The notes beneath the pieces were generated by a model that was given only the letters and a program-made list of their open reading frames with translations, was not told where the DNA came from and ran no database searches. The position numbers were made by a program, and so were the translations under genes. Below, piece by piece: positions 1 through 9,531 of a stretch of DNA of 64,000 bases; the stretch's first letter is position 1; each line of letters starts with the position of its first letter. The DNA is from Methylomagnum ishizawai (GTDB lineage Bacteria; Pseudomonadota; Gammaproteobacteria; Methylococcales; Methylococcaceae), in assembly GCF_900155475.1 (NCBI RefSeq), contig NZ_FXAM01000001.1, positions 2,343,501 through 2,407,500 on the forward strand. The letters run 5' to 3'.

Positions 1-27
1 TATCCTAATGAACATCTGACTAAATTT

Positions 28-3000
28 ATGGGCAGTAATTCTGTACCCGAAACTGTAGTTCATCCTAGCCCCGCGCCGCTTTATCCCTTGACGCAGACCC
101 AGCAAGAAATCTGGTTCAATCAGATATTGCATGAGGGGCTGCCACTGTACAACATCGGCGCAAAGATACATCTGCCCGGGGCAGTGGATATTGCGCGATT
201 TCGGGAGGCTGTCCGCTTACTGGTATTGAAACACGACTGCCTGCGTATTCAATTAACCCAAAGTCGGGATGAAAACGGAGTCCCCCAACAGACCATTGTT
301 CAGCCCTTCGAACCCGAGGTGATCCTGCACGATTTTCGGGAAGAGGCAGATCCCCTGATTGCCGCAACGCAGTGGATGCAGCGACGTTTTATGGAACCAT
401 TCGTGCTCGATGGTTTTCCATTGTTCCGCTACGACCTGGTCCGGGTAGCCGAGGCCGACTACTACTGGCTGATGCAATATCACCACCTGATCACGGACGG
501 TTGGGGTAGTTCCCTGTTGGTCCGCTCACTTGGGGGACTCTATACGGCCTTGGTTCGCGGAGAGACACCTGACCTATGGAGTCCATCCTACCTCGATTTT
601 ATCGCCAACGAACAAGAGTACAGACGTTCCGAGAGATACCGGAAGCATGGAGAATTCTGGAAAGGGCAATTCACCTACCCACCCGAACCCCTGTTGATAC
701 CCAAGTCGGGAAGCCATTTACCAGCACCCAGCGATTGTCGCAGCCCGCAGGTGCCGAGAGCGCTGATCCAACGACTCGAGACCTTGGCCAAGGCTTATCA
801 GGGGAGTTTTTTTCATGTTTTGATCGCTGTCCTGGCACTCTATTTCTCGCGTACCAGAGGCGTGGATACACTGGTGATCGGTCTTCCGATGCAGAATCGG
901 TCCAGTGTCCAATTCAAGCAAACCGCAGGGCTTTTTACCTGGGTCTTCCCCTTCAGCTTGCGGGTCGATCTTAGGGAATCTTTTGATGTTTTTTTACAGC
1001 GGATTGCCAAGCAGCTCTTGCAATGCTACCGCTATCAGCGCTATCCCATCAGCGCCATCTACCATGATATCCGGCCAGTCACGGCCCACCGGCAACTGTT
1101 CGACATCGTTCTGTCCTATGAACGGCAGGACTACGACACATCTTTTGGGGAGATCGTTAGCTACACAGAAGGCATGCTGAATGATGCGGAGCAAATTCCA
1201 TTGGTGCTTGCTTTTCGCGATTACTACGTCCACTCGGATGCGCGTTGGGATTTTGTCACGAATCGGGCCTACTTCGACGATCAACAGCGGGCGGCTATAC
1301 AAAGCCATCTGTTACATCTGCTGGAGGCCGTTGCTAAGCAACCGAGGCGCACGCTCGACCGGATTTCCCTGGTGCCCGAATCTGAAGTGACGCAATTACA
1401 TGCCTGGGGCCAGGGTCCTTGCACCGTTCCCCTGCAACAGACCGTGGTAGGGCTGTTCGAGGCACAAGCGGCAGGTCGTCCCGAGGCCCCGGCTGTGGAG
1501 TTTGGCGAACGGCGGCTCAGCTACCGCGAACTGAACGAGGCGGCCAACCGCGTAGCCCATGGACTGATGGCCCGGGGCGTAGGTTCCGATGTCCTGGTAG
1601 GCCTAGTCTGCGCACGCTCGATTGAGCTGATTGTGGGCCTGCTGGGCATCCTCAAGGCCGGAGGGGCCTATGTGCCCATCGATTCGGACTATCCGCAGGC
1701 GCGGATCGAATATCTGCTGGAAGACAGCGGGGCGCGGATATTGCTGACCCAGCGGGGCCTGCGGGACCGAATCCCGCAGGGTGAGGGCGTAGAAGCCTTG
1801 TGCCTGGATGGAACGGAGGAATGGCCGGCCTCGGTGGAAAATCCCGTCAGTCGGGCCGGACTGGATGATCTGGCCTACGTGATCTATACCTCCGGCTCCA
1901 CTGGACGGCCCAAGGGTGTCATGCTGCCTCATGGCGCATTAGCCAATCTCATAGCCTATAGTCGTCAACAGCCTGGACTTGGGGAAGCCTATAGAACGCT
2001 ACAGCAGACATCGTTGAGCTTCGATGTTTCCTTACAGGAAATCTTCTCCACGTTCGATACCGGAGGCTGTTTGGTATTGATCGATGAAGCTACACGGCGG
2101 GATAGCCAATTACTGTGCGGTTACCTGGAAGCACATCGAATCGAGCGGCTTTTTTTGCCCTACGCGGGCTTGATGCAGCTAACGGAAACTGCCGCAAAAA
2201 CTCCTCCCAGCAGTCTTGTCGCCGTAATCACGGCCGGTGAGCAATTACGCATCACTCCATCAATACAGCAATTCTTTTCCGCGCTACCATATTGTCATTT
2301 CTGGAATCACTATGGCCCATCAGAAACCCATGTTGTCACCGCATATGCATTGGAGGGCATTCCAGATGGTTGGGCAAACTTTCCGCCCATAGGTCGACCT
2401 ATCGCCAACACCCAGATTTACGTCCTCGACCCACAGGGTCAGCCCGTGCCCATCGGAGTTCCCGGCGAGTTGTACATTGGTGGAATGGGCTTGGCGCGGG
2501 GATACCTGAACCGTCCTGAGCTGACGGCGGAGCGCTTCGTCGAACTGGAAGTGTTTGGCCAGCGGCAGCGGCTGTACCGCACGGGCGACCGGGTACACTG
2601 GCGGGAGGACGGACAATTGCTGTTCCTAGGACGGCTGGACCACCAGATCAAGCTGCGCGGCTACCGCATCGAACTGGGCGAGATCGAAGCGACACTGGTC
2701 TCTTTGTCGGGAATCAAGGAATGCGTGGTGATGGTTCGAGAGGATCATCCAGATGAGCGACGACTGGTCGCTTACGTCGTTCTCGACCAGGAAAGCGATC
2801 CAATCGGGCCAGATCTGCGCGGTGCCTTGGCGGAACAGTTGCCGGACTACATGATTCCAGTCGCCATTGTGCCTTTGGACAGCCTGCCATTGACACCGAA
2901 TGGCAAGCTAGACCGTGCGGCCCTGCCGGCACCGGAGATTGATCGAGCGGCGCTCGGCACTGCCTATGTCGCGCCGCGTAACCCGATAGAAGAGACCCTG

Positions 3001-6000
3001 GCAGAACTGTGGCAGGAAATCCTGATGCTCAATGAGTTGCCGGGGATACACGACAACTTCTTTGACCTAGGGGGCCACTCGTTGTTATCCGCGAGACTGG
3101 TCAGCCGCATCAAGACTGGCTTTGGTCTGGCCTTGTCCCTGCGGGATTTCTTTCAGTCGCCGACAATTGCCAATCTGGCTGAGCTGCTAAAACAGCCCGC
3201 CAACGGGGATGGGATCGGGGAAGCAGAACAACATCTGCGCCCTGGAGTACGCAGGTTGCTCGATCCAGTTATTTGGCATCAATTACAAAGCTATGCGATG
3301 AGTTGGCAGGGCGAACGGGCCAGTCCGGAAAGCCTGATTGTTGGGCGTAATCTGGAAGGCACCCGCCCGCCGCTGTTTTGGGTCTTTCAAGGCCAAGAGG
3401 AATTTGCCCAACTTGGCCATTACCTGGGCGTGGATCAACCCCTCTATGGTATGCGCTCCGGGCACCTGGTCATGGATTATACCGAGGACAATATTCAAGC
3501 CCTGGCGCTCGATTATGTGCGGGAGATCCAGGCGCTGCGCCCTTGCGGGGCACTGGTCCTGGGGGGTAACTGCCAGGGAACCCTGATTACCATGGCTATT
3601 GCCCAGCACCTGATGCGCCGGGAACGCTATGTGCTGTTGCTTATCCTCATGGAATGGACCTTTTCGGCGCAACCCTATGCCGGCCCAGTGGGGCTGATCT
3701 TCGGGCGCGAAAGCGATGTCACCAATCCATATCGCCATTTCCGGCAACCAGAATTGATGTGGCAGCGGGCTTGGCCCCGGCATCGGGTCGAATTTATCCC
3801 TGGCGCATACGGTGAACTCTTCCGTGAGCCCAATGTGCAGAGCTTGGCGGGGGTGGTCTCACGCTTGATCGATGATGCGCAGAATATCCCTTTGAATCTA
3901 CTGCCAGCCGAAGGCAGGAAGGCTACGATAGCCGTTGATGAACCGCCACTGCGGATGTGGCCGGGAGAACGACGCCTGATTGTGGTACGGGTTACCAATA
4001 CCAGCCCGCTTTCCTGGCCGGGCGGCAGGGAATTGGGGTTGTTCCTGGTCAACCAATGGTGTAAAGGCGATGGCAAGCCTTTGATGCTCAAGGACGGGGG
4101 CATCCCCCTGCCAGCCTTGGCCAGTGGCGAGGAGACGGTGCAATGGCTACCCATTTGCGCTCCGAAGACATCGGAGGCCCTTCAGCTACGGTTGAAAGTG
4201 GTGGAAGAGGGCGTGTTTACTTGGTTAAGGCACGATTATGAGCCACTGCAACTATCGGTTCAAATCGCTCCAAACACTGAAGCAACCGTGGCGTCGGTGG
4301 CGCAGTTGGGAAACCAATATAGCCCCCCGATCCTCATTGGAGGAACCGGCGGATCAGGCACCCGTGTCATATCCCGAATTCTGCAACAACTCGGCGTGCA
4401 TCTGGGGACGCAGTTAAATCCCTCCGACGACAGCATCGAGTTGCTGGGCGAGTGGTGGGCGCGGTTGTTGCCCTATTGGAAGGCAGAACCCCCCATCGAG
4501 ATCGAATCCGCCATTGTCCATGCCCTGGGCGCGAAGCTCGCGGTATTTCTGGATGGCGTGGCGAAGCACAGCCAGTGGGGGTGGAAATTGCCGCCGACGG
4601 TCTTTTTCGCACCCTTCTGGCATCGGCTCTGGCCGGGCATGCGTTGCATCCATGTGGTGCGGGACGGGCGTGACATGGCGCTGTCTCATAACCAGAAGCA
4701 GTTGAACTACCTGGGCCCCGTGGTCCTGCAGAGCGATGAACTGTTGCTGGACAAGGCGCAACGCAGTATTCGCCTGTGGGATCGCCTTAATCTGCGGTTG
4801 GCTGAGTACGCCGAGGCCAAGATGCCGGGACAATACTTGCGTATACGCTACGAGGACCTGTGCGCTCAGCCCAGGGTGGAGATCGAACGCCTGATGAAAT
4901 TTCTCGGTCTGGAGGGAGATGCCGAGGCGTTGGCCAAACAGGTACAACCGAGTCCCGGTATCGGTCGCTGGCGACAGCAGGCAAAGGACTGGCTAATACA
5001 GGTCGAACACGCCGGGCGGGAAGGATTGGCGCGCTTTGACTATCTGGATGGCGGAAAGCCAGTTGACGGAATCCCATCGTTACCCGCTCAGTCAGACCTC
5101 TACGATGCAGGACTGATTGCATTCCAACGGGGAGAATATGATCGCGCCATCGAACAGCTGAATCCGGCTCTGGACCGGGTCAACCGCTTGCTACCGGCCC
5201 TGGCGGAGTCTTTCCACCGTCAACATCGCTATGATGAGGCCGAGCGAGCTTGGCGTCAGGCCCTGGCGCTCAACCAGAATGACGGTCGTTTATGGCTGGG
5301 ACTGGCGCTGAGTTGCCAAGCGATTGGCAACTCGAATGAGGCCGTGAACGCCTATAAAACGGCATGCGAGAGAGGCCTGATGCGTCCGGTGGAGGCGTTG
5401 ACACCACTGTTCGAGTTGGCGCAATCCGCGCATGAGGGGATCGCCGAGGTGGCTGCTTTAGTTAACCGCGCACTGAAACAAACCCCTCAGGATACGGAAT
5501 TGCTTGCCCTGGTGGCCCAGGTGCAATTGCAATCGAACGAGCCAGATGCCGTAGTCGCAACGGTTCATAAGCTGATCGCGCTACGTCCTGACCAATTCGC
5601 CCCGGTAGTGCAGATCATTTGGAAAATGGTTGGACGGGGCATGTTGGCGGAAGCTAAATTGCTGATCACCGATCTGGTGGAACGGCTGCCCAATGAGCCT
5701 GCGGTGCTACGTTTGCTAGTCCATTACACCCTTCATATAGACCATGACGTTAAAAAAACATTGAGCCTTTGTGACGCCGTACTCAAGCGGGCACCCCATC
5801 GGTTCGTGTTTTACGGGTACAAGGGGGAATGCCTCGCTGAGTTAGGTGAGCTGGATCATGCCTTAGCGGCTTTCGACCGGGCGATCGAAGGATTAGGCGA
5901 CCGGGTACCGGCGCGTTTCTTGGCGAAACGTGGACAGCTACAGCAAAGACTCGGGGTATTTGATAAGGCCAGAGAAGACCTGCTGAGGGCCATAGAGATA

Positions 6001-6039
6001 AATCCTGATGCGAAATGGATCAGAGATGCTCTGAGGTAA
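28..6039 (+). CDS. NRPS-like megaenzyme: C-A-PCP, degenerate thioesterase, Ig-like, sulfotransferase, TPR
   Basis: This 2003-residue protein should load an amino acid onto a carrier domain and condense it. A condensation domain (about 20-440) has an intact HHLITDG motif at 152-158. An adenylation domain (about 460-970) has YTSGSTG at 620-626 and NHYGPSET near 760. A peptidyl-carrier domain carries the phosphopantetheine serine in LGGHSL (Ser1018). An alpha/beta-hydrolase domain (about 1110-1290) resembles a thioesterase, but its nucleophile elbow reads GNCQG (Cys1182) and the usual histidine position reads PGAYGEL. An Ig-like region (about 1305-1415) follows. A PAPS-type sulfotransferase (about 1430-1670) has GGSGTR near 1441-1446 and VVRDGRD near 1540. 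TPR-like repeats fill the rest. The frame stays open to base 1 and no clear ribosome site precedes the ATG, so the gene may be cut by the window edge. The stop lies inside an IS66 terminal repeat. Composition is visibly less G+C-rich than the housekeeping genes. The substrate and product were not predicted. Confidence 0.88.
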   Translation: MGSNSVPETVVHPSPAPLYPLTQTQQEIWFNQILHEGLPLYNIGAKIHLPGAVDIARFREAVRLLVLKHDCLRIQLTQSRDENGVPQQTIVQPFEPEVILHDFREEADPLIAATQWMQRRFMEPFVLDGFPLFRYDLVRVAEADYYWLMQYHHLITDGWGSSLLVRSLGGLYTALVRGETPDLWSPSYLDFIANEQEYRRSERYRKHGEFWKGQFTYPPEPLLIPKSGSHLPAPSDCRSPQVPRALIQRLETLAKAYQGSFFHVLIAVLALYFSRTRGVDTLVIGLPMQNRSSVQFKQTAGLFTWVFPFSLRVDLRESFDVFLQRIAKQLLQCYRYQRYPISAIYHDIRPVTAHRQLFDIVLSYERQDYDTSFGEIVSYTEGMLNDAEQIPLVLAFRDYYVHSDARWDFVTNRAYFDDQQRAAIQSHLLHLLEAVAKQPRRTLDRISLVPESEVTQLHAWGQGPCTVPLQQTVVGLFEAQAAGRPEAPAVEFGERRLSYRELNEAANRVAHGLMARGVGSDVLVGLVCARSIELIVGLLGILKAGGAYVPIDSDYPQARIEYLLEDSGARILLTQRGLRDRIPQGEGVEALCLDGTEEWPASVENPVSRAGLDDLAYVIYTSGSTGRPKGVMLPHGALANLIAYSRQQPGLGEAYRTLQQTSLSFDVSLQEIFSTFDTGGCLVLIDEATRRDSQLLCGYLEAHRIERLFLPYAGLMQLTETAAKTPPSSLVAVITAGEQLRITPSIQQFFSALPYCHFWNHYGPSETHVVTAYALEGIPDGWANFPPIGRPIANTQIYVLDPQGQPVPIGVPGELYIGGMGLARGYLNRPELTAERFVELEVFGQRQRLYRTGDRVHWREDGQLLFLGRLDHQIKLRGYRIELGEIEATLVSLSGIKECVVMVREDHPDERRLVAYVVLDQESDPIGPDLRGALAEQLPDYMIPVAIVPLDSLPLTPNGKLDRAALPAPEIDRAALGTAYVAPRNPIEETLAELWQEILMLNELPGIHDNFFDLGGHSLLSARLVSRIKTGFGLALSLRDFFQSPTIANLAELLKQPANGDGIGEAEQHLRPGVRRLLDPVIWHQLQSYAMSWQGERASPESLIVGRNLEGTRPPLFWVFQGQEEFAQLGHYLGVDQPLYGMRSGHLVMDYTEDNIQALALDYVREIQALRPCGALVLGGNCQGTLITMAIAQHLMRRERYVLLLILMEWTFSAQPYAGPVGLIFGRESDVTNPYRHFRQPELMWQRAWPRHRVEFIPGAYGELFREPNVQSLAGVVSRLIDDAQNIPLNLLPAEGRKATIAVDEPPLRMWPGERRLIVVRVTNTSPLSWPGGRELGLFLVNQWCKGDGKPLMLKDGGIPLPALASGEETVQWLPICAPKTSEALQLRLKVVEEGVFTWLRHDYEPLQLSVQIAPNTEATVASVAQLGNQYSPPILIGGTGGSGTRVISRILQQLGVHLGTQLNPSDDSIELLGEWWARLLPYWKAEPPIEIESAIVHALGAKLAVFLDGVAKHSQWGWKLPPTVFFAPFWHRLWPGMRCIHVVRDGRDMALSHNQKQLNYLGPVVLQSDELLLDKAQRSIRLWDRLNLRLAEYAEAKMPGQYLRIRYEDLCAQPRVEIERLMKFLGLEGDAEALAKQVQPSPGIGRWRQQAKDWLIQVEHAGREGLARFDYLDGGKPVDGIPSLPAQSDLYDAGLIAFQRGEYDRAIEQLNPALDRVNRLLPALAESFHRQHRYDEAERAWRQALALNQNDGRLWLGLALSCQAIGNSNEAVNAYKTACERGLMRPVEALTPLFELAQSAHEGIAEVAALVNRALKQTPQDTELLALVAQVQLQSNEPDAVVATVHKLIALRPDQFAPVVQIIWKMVGRGMLAEAKLLITDLVERLPNEPAVLRLLVHYTLHIDHDVKKTLSLCDAVLKRAPHRFVFYGYKGECLAELGELDHALAAFDRAIEGLGDRVPARFLAKRGQLQQRLGVFDKAREDLLRAIEINPDAKWIRDALR

Positions 6040-6063
6040 GCGCGTGGCGAACCCCTTGGCCTA
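6036..6063 (+). repeat. Left terminal inverted repeat of the IS66 remnant
   Basis: This repeat begins GTAAGCGCGTGGCG and pairs with 6620-6647 over 28 positions with one difference. Bases 6037-6039 (TAA) also act as the stop codon of the upstream synthetase. Confidence 0.85.
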
Positions 6064-6066
6064 TGG

Positions 6067-6592
6067 CGCGGCACCCTGCACCAAAGCCCGGTCGCCACCG
6101 AGGCGCTCGGGTGCTTCCAGAAGCTCTACTGCGTCGAGCGCGAGGCCGCCGGTCTCGATCCCGAAGCCCGGTCACGGCTCCGGCAGGAGCAGGCCCGCCC
6201 CCTGGCCGAGGCCATGCATGCCTGGCTGGCCGGGAAATGCAGCCAAGTGCCCGACGGCTCCGCCATAGCCAAGACTATCGACTATTCCTTGAGGCGCTGG
6301 GGTCCGCTCACCCGGTTCTTCGACGATCCGGGCGTGCCCTGTGGACAACCACCACCTCGAGAACCGCATCCGCCCGGTCGCCCTGGGCTGCCGCAACTGG
6401 CTGTTCGCCGGGAGTTTGTGCGCGGGCCAGCACGCCGCCGTGCTTATGAGCCTGATCCAGTCGGCCAAGCTCAACGGCCACGATCCCTACGCCTACTCCA
6501 AGGACGTCATGGACCGCCTGCCCACCCAGCCCGCCCAGCGCATCGGGGAACTGCTCCCGCATCGCTGGCAGCCCCAGTCGATCTCCGCCTGA
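6067..6592 (+). pseudogene. IS66-family transposase (TnpC) C-terminal remnant, frameshifted
   Basis: The first frame, running to about 6340, encodes segments such as LYCVEREAAGLDPEAR and DYSLRRWGPLTRFFDDP. These match the region of IS66 transposases just before the last catalytic block. The reading then continues one frame over from 6341 with VDNHHLENRIRPVALG and RNWLFAGS, followed by AKLNGHDPYAY and RIGELLPHRW, up to a TGA at 6590-6592. These are the diagnostic C-terminal IS66 motifs. One extra base near 6340 explains the frame change. The N-terminal two thirds of the transposase and any TnpA/TnpB partners are missing, so the gene cannot be functional. Confidence 0.85.
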
Positions 6593-6619
6593 ATCCTCGG
6601 CCATCGGGCCGCCTTCGCT

Positions 6620-6647
6620 TAGGCCAAGGGGTTCGCCACACGCTTAC
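6620..6647 (-). repeat. Right terminal inverted repeat of the IS66 remnant
   Basis: Its complement begins GTAAGCGTGTGGCG and matches the left end at 6036-6063. It lies 27 bases after the stop codon of the transposase remnant, as expected at the 3' end of an IS66 element. Confidence 0.85.
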
Positions 6648-6675
6648 GTTATTTGCGGCCAAACCCTTATTGCTG

Positions 6676-7329
6676 CTATTGCTGCGGCGAAGTGACCGTG
6701 ATCGACATGGCTTCGGTGTAGCGGGCGACCACGGCATCGCCGGGTTTCACCTCGTTGAGGCGCTTGATCTCGGGACCGGCCTTCACCTTCAGCAGTTTGC
6801 CGTCCGATCTTTCCAGGGTGACCAGGCGGCTGTCGTAATCGATGGCCTTGACCGTGGCCGCGACCTCGACCGTTTCCATGGCGGCCATGCCCGGCTTGGC
6901 CCCCTTGGGCGCGCGTTCCACCACGGTGGCCCCGCCCGGTTCCGGCTTGTCCTCGGGGGCGGTGACGAACAACTCGATGGTTTCCAGGAATTCCGCCGTC
7001 ACATCGTCGCCGACCCGGATTTGCGCGAAGTTGCGGACTTCGGGGCCGCATTTGACCTTGGCTTGCTTGCCGTCGGGGTATTTCAGAGTGACGACCCGGT
7101 GCTTCTTGTCGATGGCTTTGACCTTAGCGGTTACGACGACCAATTCGCCCTCGATGCCGCCCGGTTTGTCTTCCGCGGCCGGGGCGGCGGCGGGGGCGAG
7201 TTGCGCCGCCGGGGTCGGATCGACCGCGGGGGCCGGGGCGGGGGCTTGGTGGGCGCAGCCGATCAGGAGCGAACCGGCCACGAGGGCCGTGGGGCCGCCG
7301 AGCAGCCAGGGTTTCATACGATGGTTCAT
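6676..7329 (-). CDS. Putative lipoprotein with two homologous C-terminal repeats
   Basis: A 217-residue protein of unknown function. The N-terminus has a short basic start, a hydrophobic stretch and a lipobox ending LLIGC, so it should be a lipid-anchored envelope protein. An Ala/Pro-rich spacer follows. The rest contains two copies of one module: VTAKVKAIDKKHRVVTLKY...IRVGDDVTAEF and VAATVKAIDYDSRLVTLER...VKPGDAVVARY. Each copy looks like a small beta-rich fold. AAGG lies eight bases before the chosen ATG; a second ATG four codons in is also possible. It is transcribed toward the IS66 remnant and is not clearly in an operon. The repeats suggest internal duplication; I do not recognise a named family. 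Confidence 0.7.
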   Translation of the reverse strand: MNHRMKPWLLGGPTALVAGSLLIGCAHQAPAPAPAVDPTPAAQLAPAAAPAAEDKPGGIEGELVVVTAKVKAIDKKHRVVTLKYPDGKQAKVKCGPEVRNFAQIRVGDDVTAEFLETIELFVTAPEDKPEPGGATVVERAPKGAKPGMAAMETVEVAATVKAIDYDSRLVTLERSDGKLLKVKAGPEIKRLNEVKPGDAVVARYTEAMSITVTSPQQ

Positions 7330-7565
7330 TGAAAAGCCTTTTTTGGTTTTGGGGGATCGATGGCGGGGCGGGCGGAACCGCCGCTACCCGTGGGGGCCGT
7401 TATCCGGGGCTGGGGCGTTTTCGGTTGGAGATGCGGGTCGGAGCATTCATCTGTCCCTACAACCTATGCGAAATACCTCAGGGAAAACGCTGGGGTGCCG
7501 GGGGCTGAGTGTAGCGGTAGGTCGGCGGTTTGCCAATCCGGGAGGCAGGGGCCGCGCCGCCCGTT

Positions 7566-9284
7566 TCACAAGGCCAGTTCCAAGGGGGCGGGAATCAGCT
7601 TGAAACGGCTGAACGAGGCGGTGGCTTCCTGGAGGCGGCCCAGGTGGAAACCGGCATGGGTGGTTTTGCCCGACAGGCGCAACAGGACGCCGGCATGGAA
7701 CCCGGTGGGCGGCAGCAGGATTTCCGGTTCGGCGCGGACCGCCGCTATGGGCGGGAGCAACAAACCCTTGCCTTGGGGATGGCCGAGTTCGTCCCAAAGG
7801 GCCACGGATTCGGCGCTGGGAGACAGCAGTTCCACCCCGAAGCGCAGCCCGGTTTCCCGCTGCGCCAGCCAGCGGATCACGCTGATATGCGGCGGGTGCG
7901 GCGCTTCGGCGATGCCGACCAGGGAACCGGCCTGGAGCTTGGGGTCGCCGCCGTCGCACAGTAGCACGCAATAGCCGTGCGGGTCGGTATTGAGCAATTC
8001 CCCCGCAGTGCCCGGATCGGCCCCGGTCCGGTCCGCCGCCGCCGCGCCCCAGATTTCATCCCTGGGGCAACCCGAGCTATCCAGCAGCAGGCGCTCGATC
8101 ACGGCGTCGGCCCGCAAAGCCCGCTCGTCCTGGCGCGGATGCTCGGCGACCTCGTGTTCCATCGGCAGCAATTCCAGGCGGGAGGCGGCTTTGAGCCAAT
8201 CGGCCCGGCCCGCGTTGACGGGTTTGAGCCGGGGCTTGGTGTGGGTGGGCCGGGGATCGAGGGCGGCGACCAGTTCCTGGAAGCCGATGAACAATTGGCA
8301 GGGCTGGTGCAGTGGCAGGCGTTCCGAGCGCCGTTGCGCCGGGCCGAACAGGCTTTTCGCCAACAGGGTCGGCAACCGGTGTCCGTTCAGGCCCAGGGTG
8401 GCGAGTTTGGCGCGTTGTTCCGGCGATTTGTCCAGCAGGCGTTCGATCAGCCGCCCGATGAACAGGAACCGGCAGGAAGGGGCGGGCATCCAGTCATCGC
8501 GGATGCGGTAGGGGCCGTGTTCGCTGTCGAGGTCGAGGCGGAACCGGGCCAGTTGTTCCCCGATCACGGGCCGGGCTTCCCAGGCCGCGTGGTCGGCCCA
8601 TTCCCCCAGCATCCGGTAGATCAGGCGCATGTCGCGCTGGCGGTAGCGGCCATAATCGGCCATGGCGAACAATAGGATGCGCTTGAATTGCCCCAGTGGC
8701 GTGCGGCAGGCCGGGGGTTCGCCGGGGTCGCCGAATCGCGCCGACGCTGCGCCCTGGGCCTCGGCCAAACGGTAGGCGCGGTAGAGGTCGGGCCAGAACG
8801 CCGGGTCGGGTTCGCGATAAAGCCGCGCCGTGTCCAACAAGGCCAACCCCCAGTGCTGGAAGGCCCGGTACAGCGCGACCAAGCTGGGGTCGGCGTCGCC
8901 CAGCCATAGGCTATTCGCCGAGCGGCTGGCCGGGCAGGCATAGGCGTAGAGATTGCCGAGTTCGCGGCGCAGTTGGCTGGTGGTCTCGATGCGCTGGGCG
9001 AGTTCCGGCGGGTAGGGCAGGGCGGCGTCGAGGCTGTGGGTGTCGATTTGCCCCGCCAACTGGGCGGCGCGGGGGCGGATCGTATCGGCCAGGACCAGCC
9101 GGGCCGGGCCGGACAGGTCCGGCTTGGCGTTGAGCGCCCGCAGCAAGGCCAGGAGGGCGTCCAGGCAGCGCTCCGGGTGGGCGAGCGGCAGTTCCGCGAG
9201 CCAATCCGCGACGGTTTGGGGCGTGGGGAGCGGCAGGACGATTTCGGTCGCCGTTCCCGTGGGAGATGTGCCGGAGGGCTGCAT
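7566..9284 (-). CDS. Conserved protein with PilZ-like C-terminal region (paralogue of the gene at 62847)
   Basis: A 572-residue protein. The start at 9284 is chosen because GAGGAAG lies just upstream; the frame extends further upstream only through low-quality sequence. The N-terminal two thirds are mostly helical and include TPLGQFKRILLFAMADYGRY followed by RQRDMRLIYRMLGEWADHA. The same block occurs, with changes, in the gene at the right edge of the window (TPLGLFKRGLLFYLAG, RQRDMARIYDLLGQWADHA). The C-terminal region has a beta-barrel-like pattern (LQAGSLVGIAE, HISVIRWLAQRETGLRFGVELL), reminiscent of PilZ-type cyclic-di-GMP-binding proteins. That assignment is from memory of the family pattern; no RxxxR motif was demonstrated. 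It is divergent from carA across about 300 bases. Confidence 0.6.
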   Translation of the reverse strand: MQPSGTSPTGTATEIVLPLPTPQTVADWLAELPLAHPERCLDALLALLRALNAKPDLSGPARLVLADTIRPRAAQLAGQIDTHSLDAALPYPPELAQRIETTSQLRRELGNLYAYACPASRSANSLWLGDADPSLVALYRAFQHWGLALLDTARLYREPDPAFWPDLYRAYRLAEAQGAASARFGDPGEPPACRTPLGQFKRILLFAMADYGRYRQRDMRLIYRMLGEWADHAAWEARPVIGEQLARFRLDLDSEHGPYRIRDDWMPAPSCRFLFIGRLIERLLDKSPEQRAKLATLGLNGHRLPTLLAKSLFGPAQRRSERLPLHQPCQLFIGFQELVAALDPRPTHTKPRLKPVNAGRADWLKAASRLELLPMEHEVAEHPRQDERALRADAVIERLLLDSSGCPRDEIWGAAAADRTGADPGTAGELLNTDPHGYCVLLCDGGDPKLQAGSLVGIAEAPHPPHISVIRWLAQRETGLRFGVELLSPSAESVALWDELGHPQGKGLLLPPIAAVRAEPEILLPPTGFHAGVLLRLSGKTTHAGFHLGRLQEATASFSRFKLIPAPLELAL

Positions 9285-9531
9285 GGGTGACTTCCTCGGT
9301 CCAGGGGGGGGCGCGGTGGCCCGCTGCCCTGGCATCGCGCTGGTTGGGTGTGTGATATTGTATCGGCCCGCCTGGAAAAATGCCGATTCCCGCCGCCCAG
9401 ACCTTCCGTTGGCCCTGGGATTTCGGTAAAACCGCCCGCCATCCTGGGCGGCGACCTTTGCCCGCATAGACAGAATTCCGGGGTTTCCTTTAAAATTTCG
9501 CGACCTACGGAACTTTACAAGAACAACATCG

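Larger units (their letters stand above)
6036..6647 (+). mobile_element. Internally deleted IS66-family element with both terminal inverted repeats
   Basis: The two ends are inverted repeats of 28 bases beginning GTAAGCG (6036-6063 and the complement of 6620-6647), with one mismatch. GTAAGCG-type ends are characteristic of IS66 elements. Between them only the C-terminal part of an IS66 transposase survives, so most of the element has been deleted. The expected 8-base target duplication is absent: GCTCTGAG lies on the left and GTTATTTG on the right. This suggests a rearrangement after insertion. The left repeat supplies the TAA stop codon of the synthetase gene. Confidence 0.85.

Noticed and set aside
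28-6039. Curacin-type sulfotransferase-thioesterase termination
   Set aside because: The order is reversed and the hydrolase triad appears lost, so decarboxylative alkene formation is not supported by this sequence alone.
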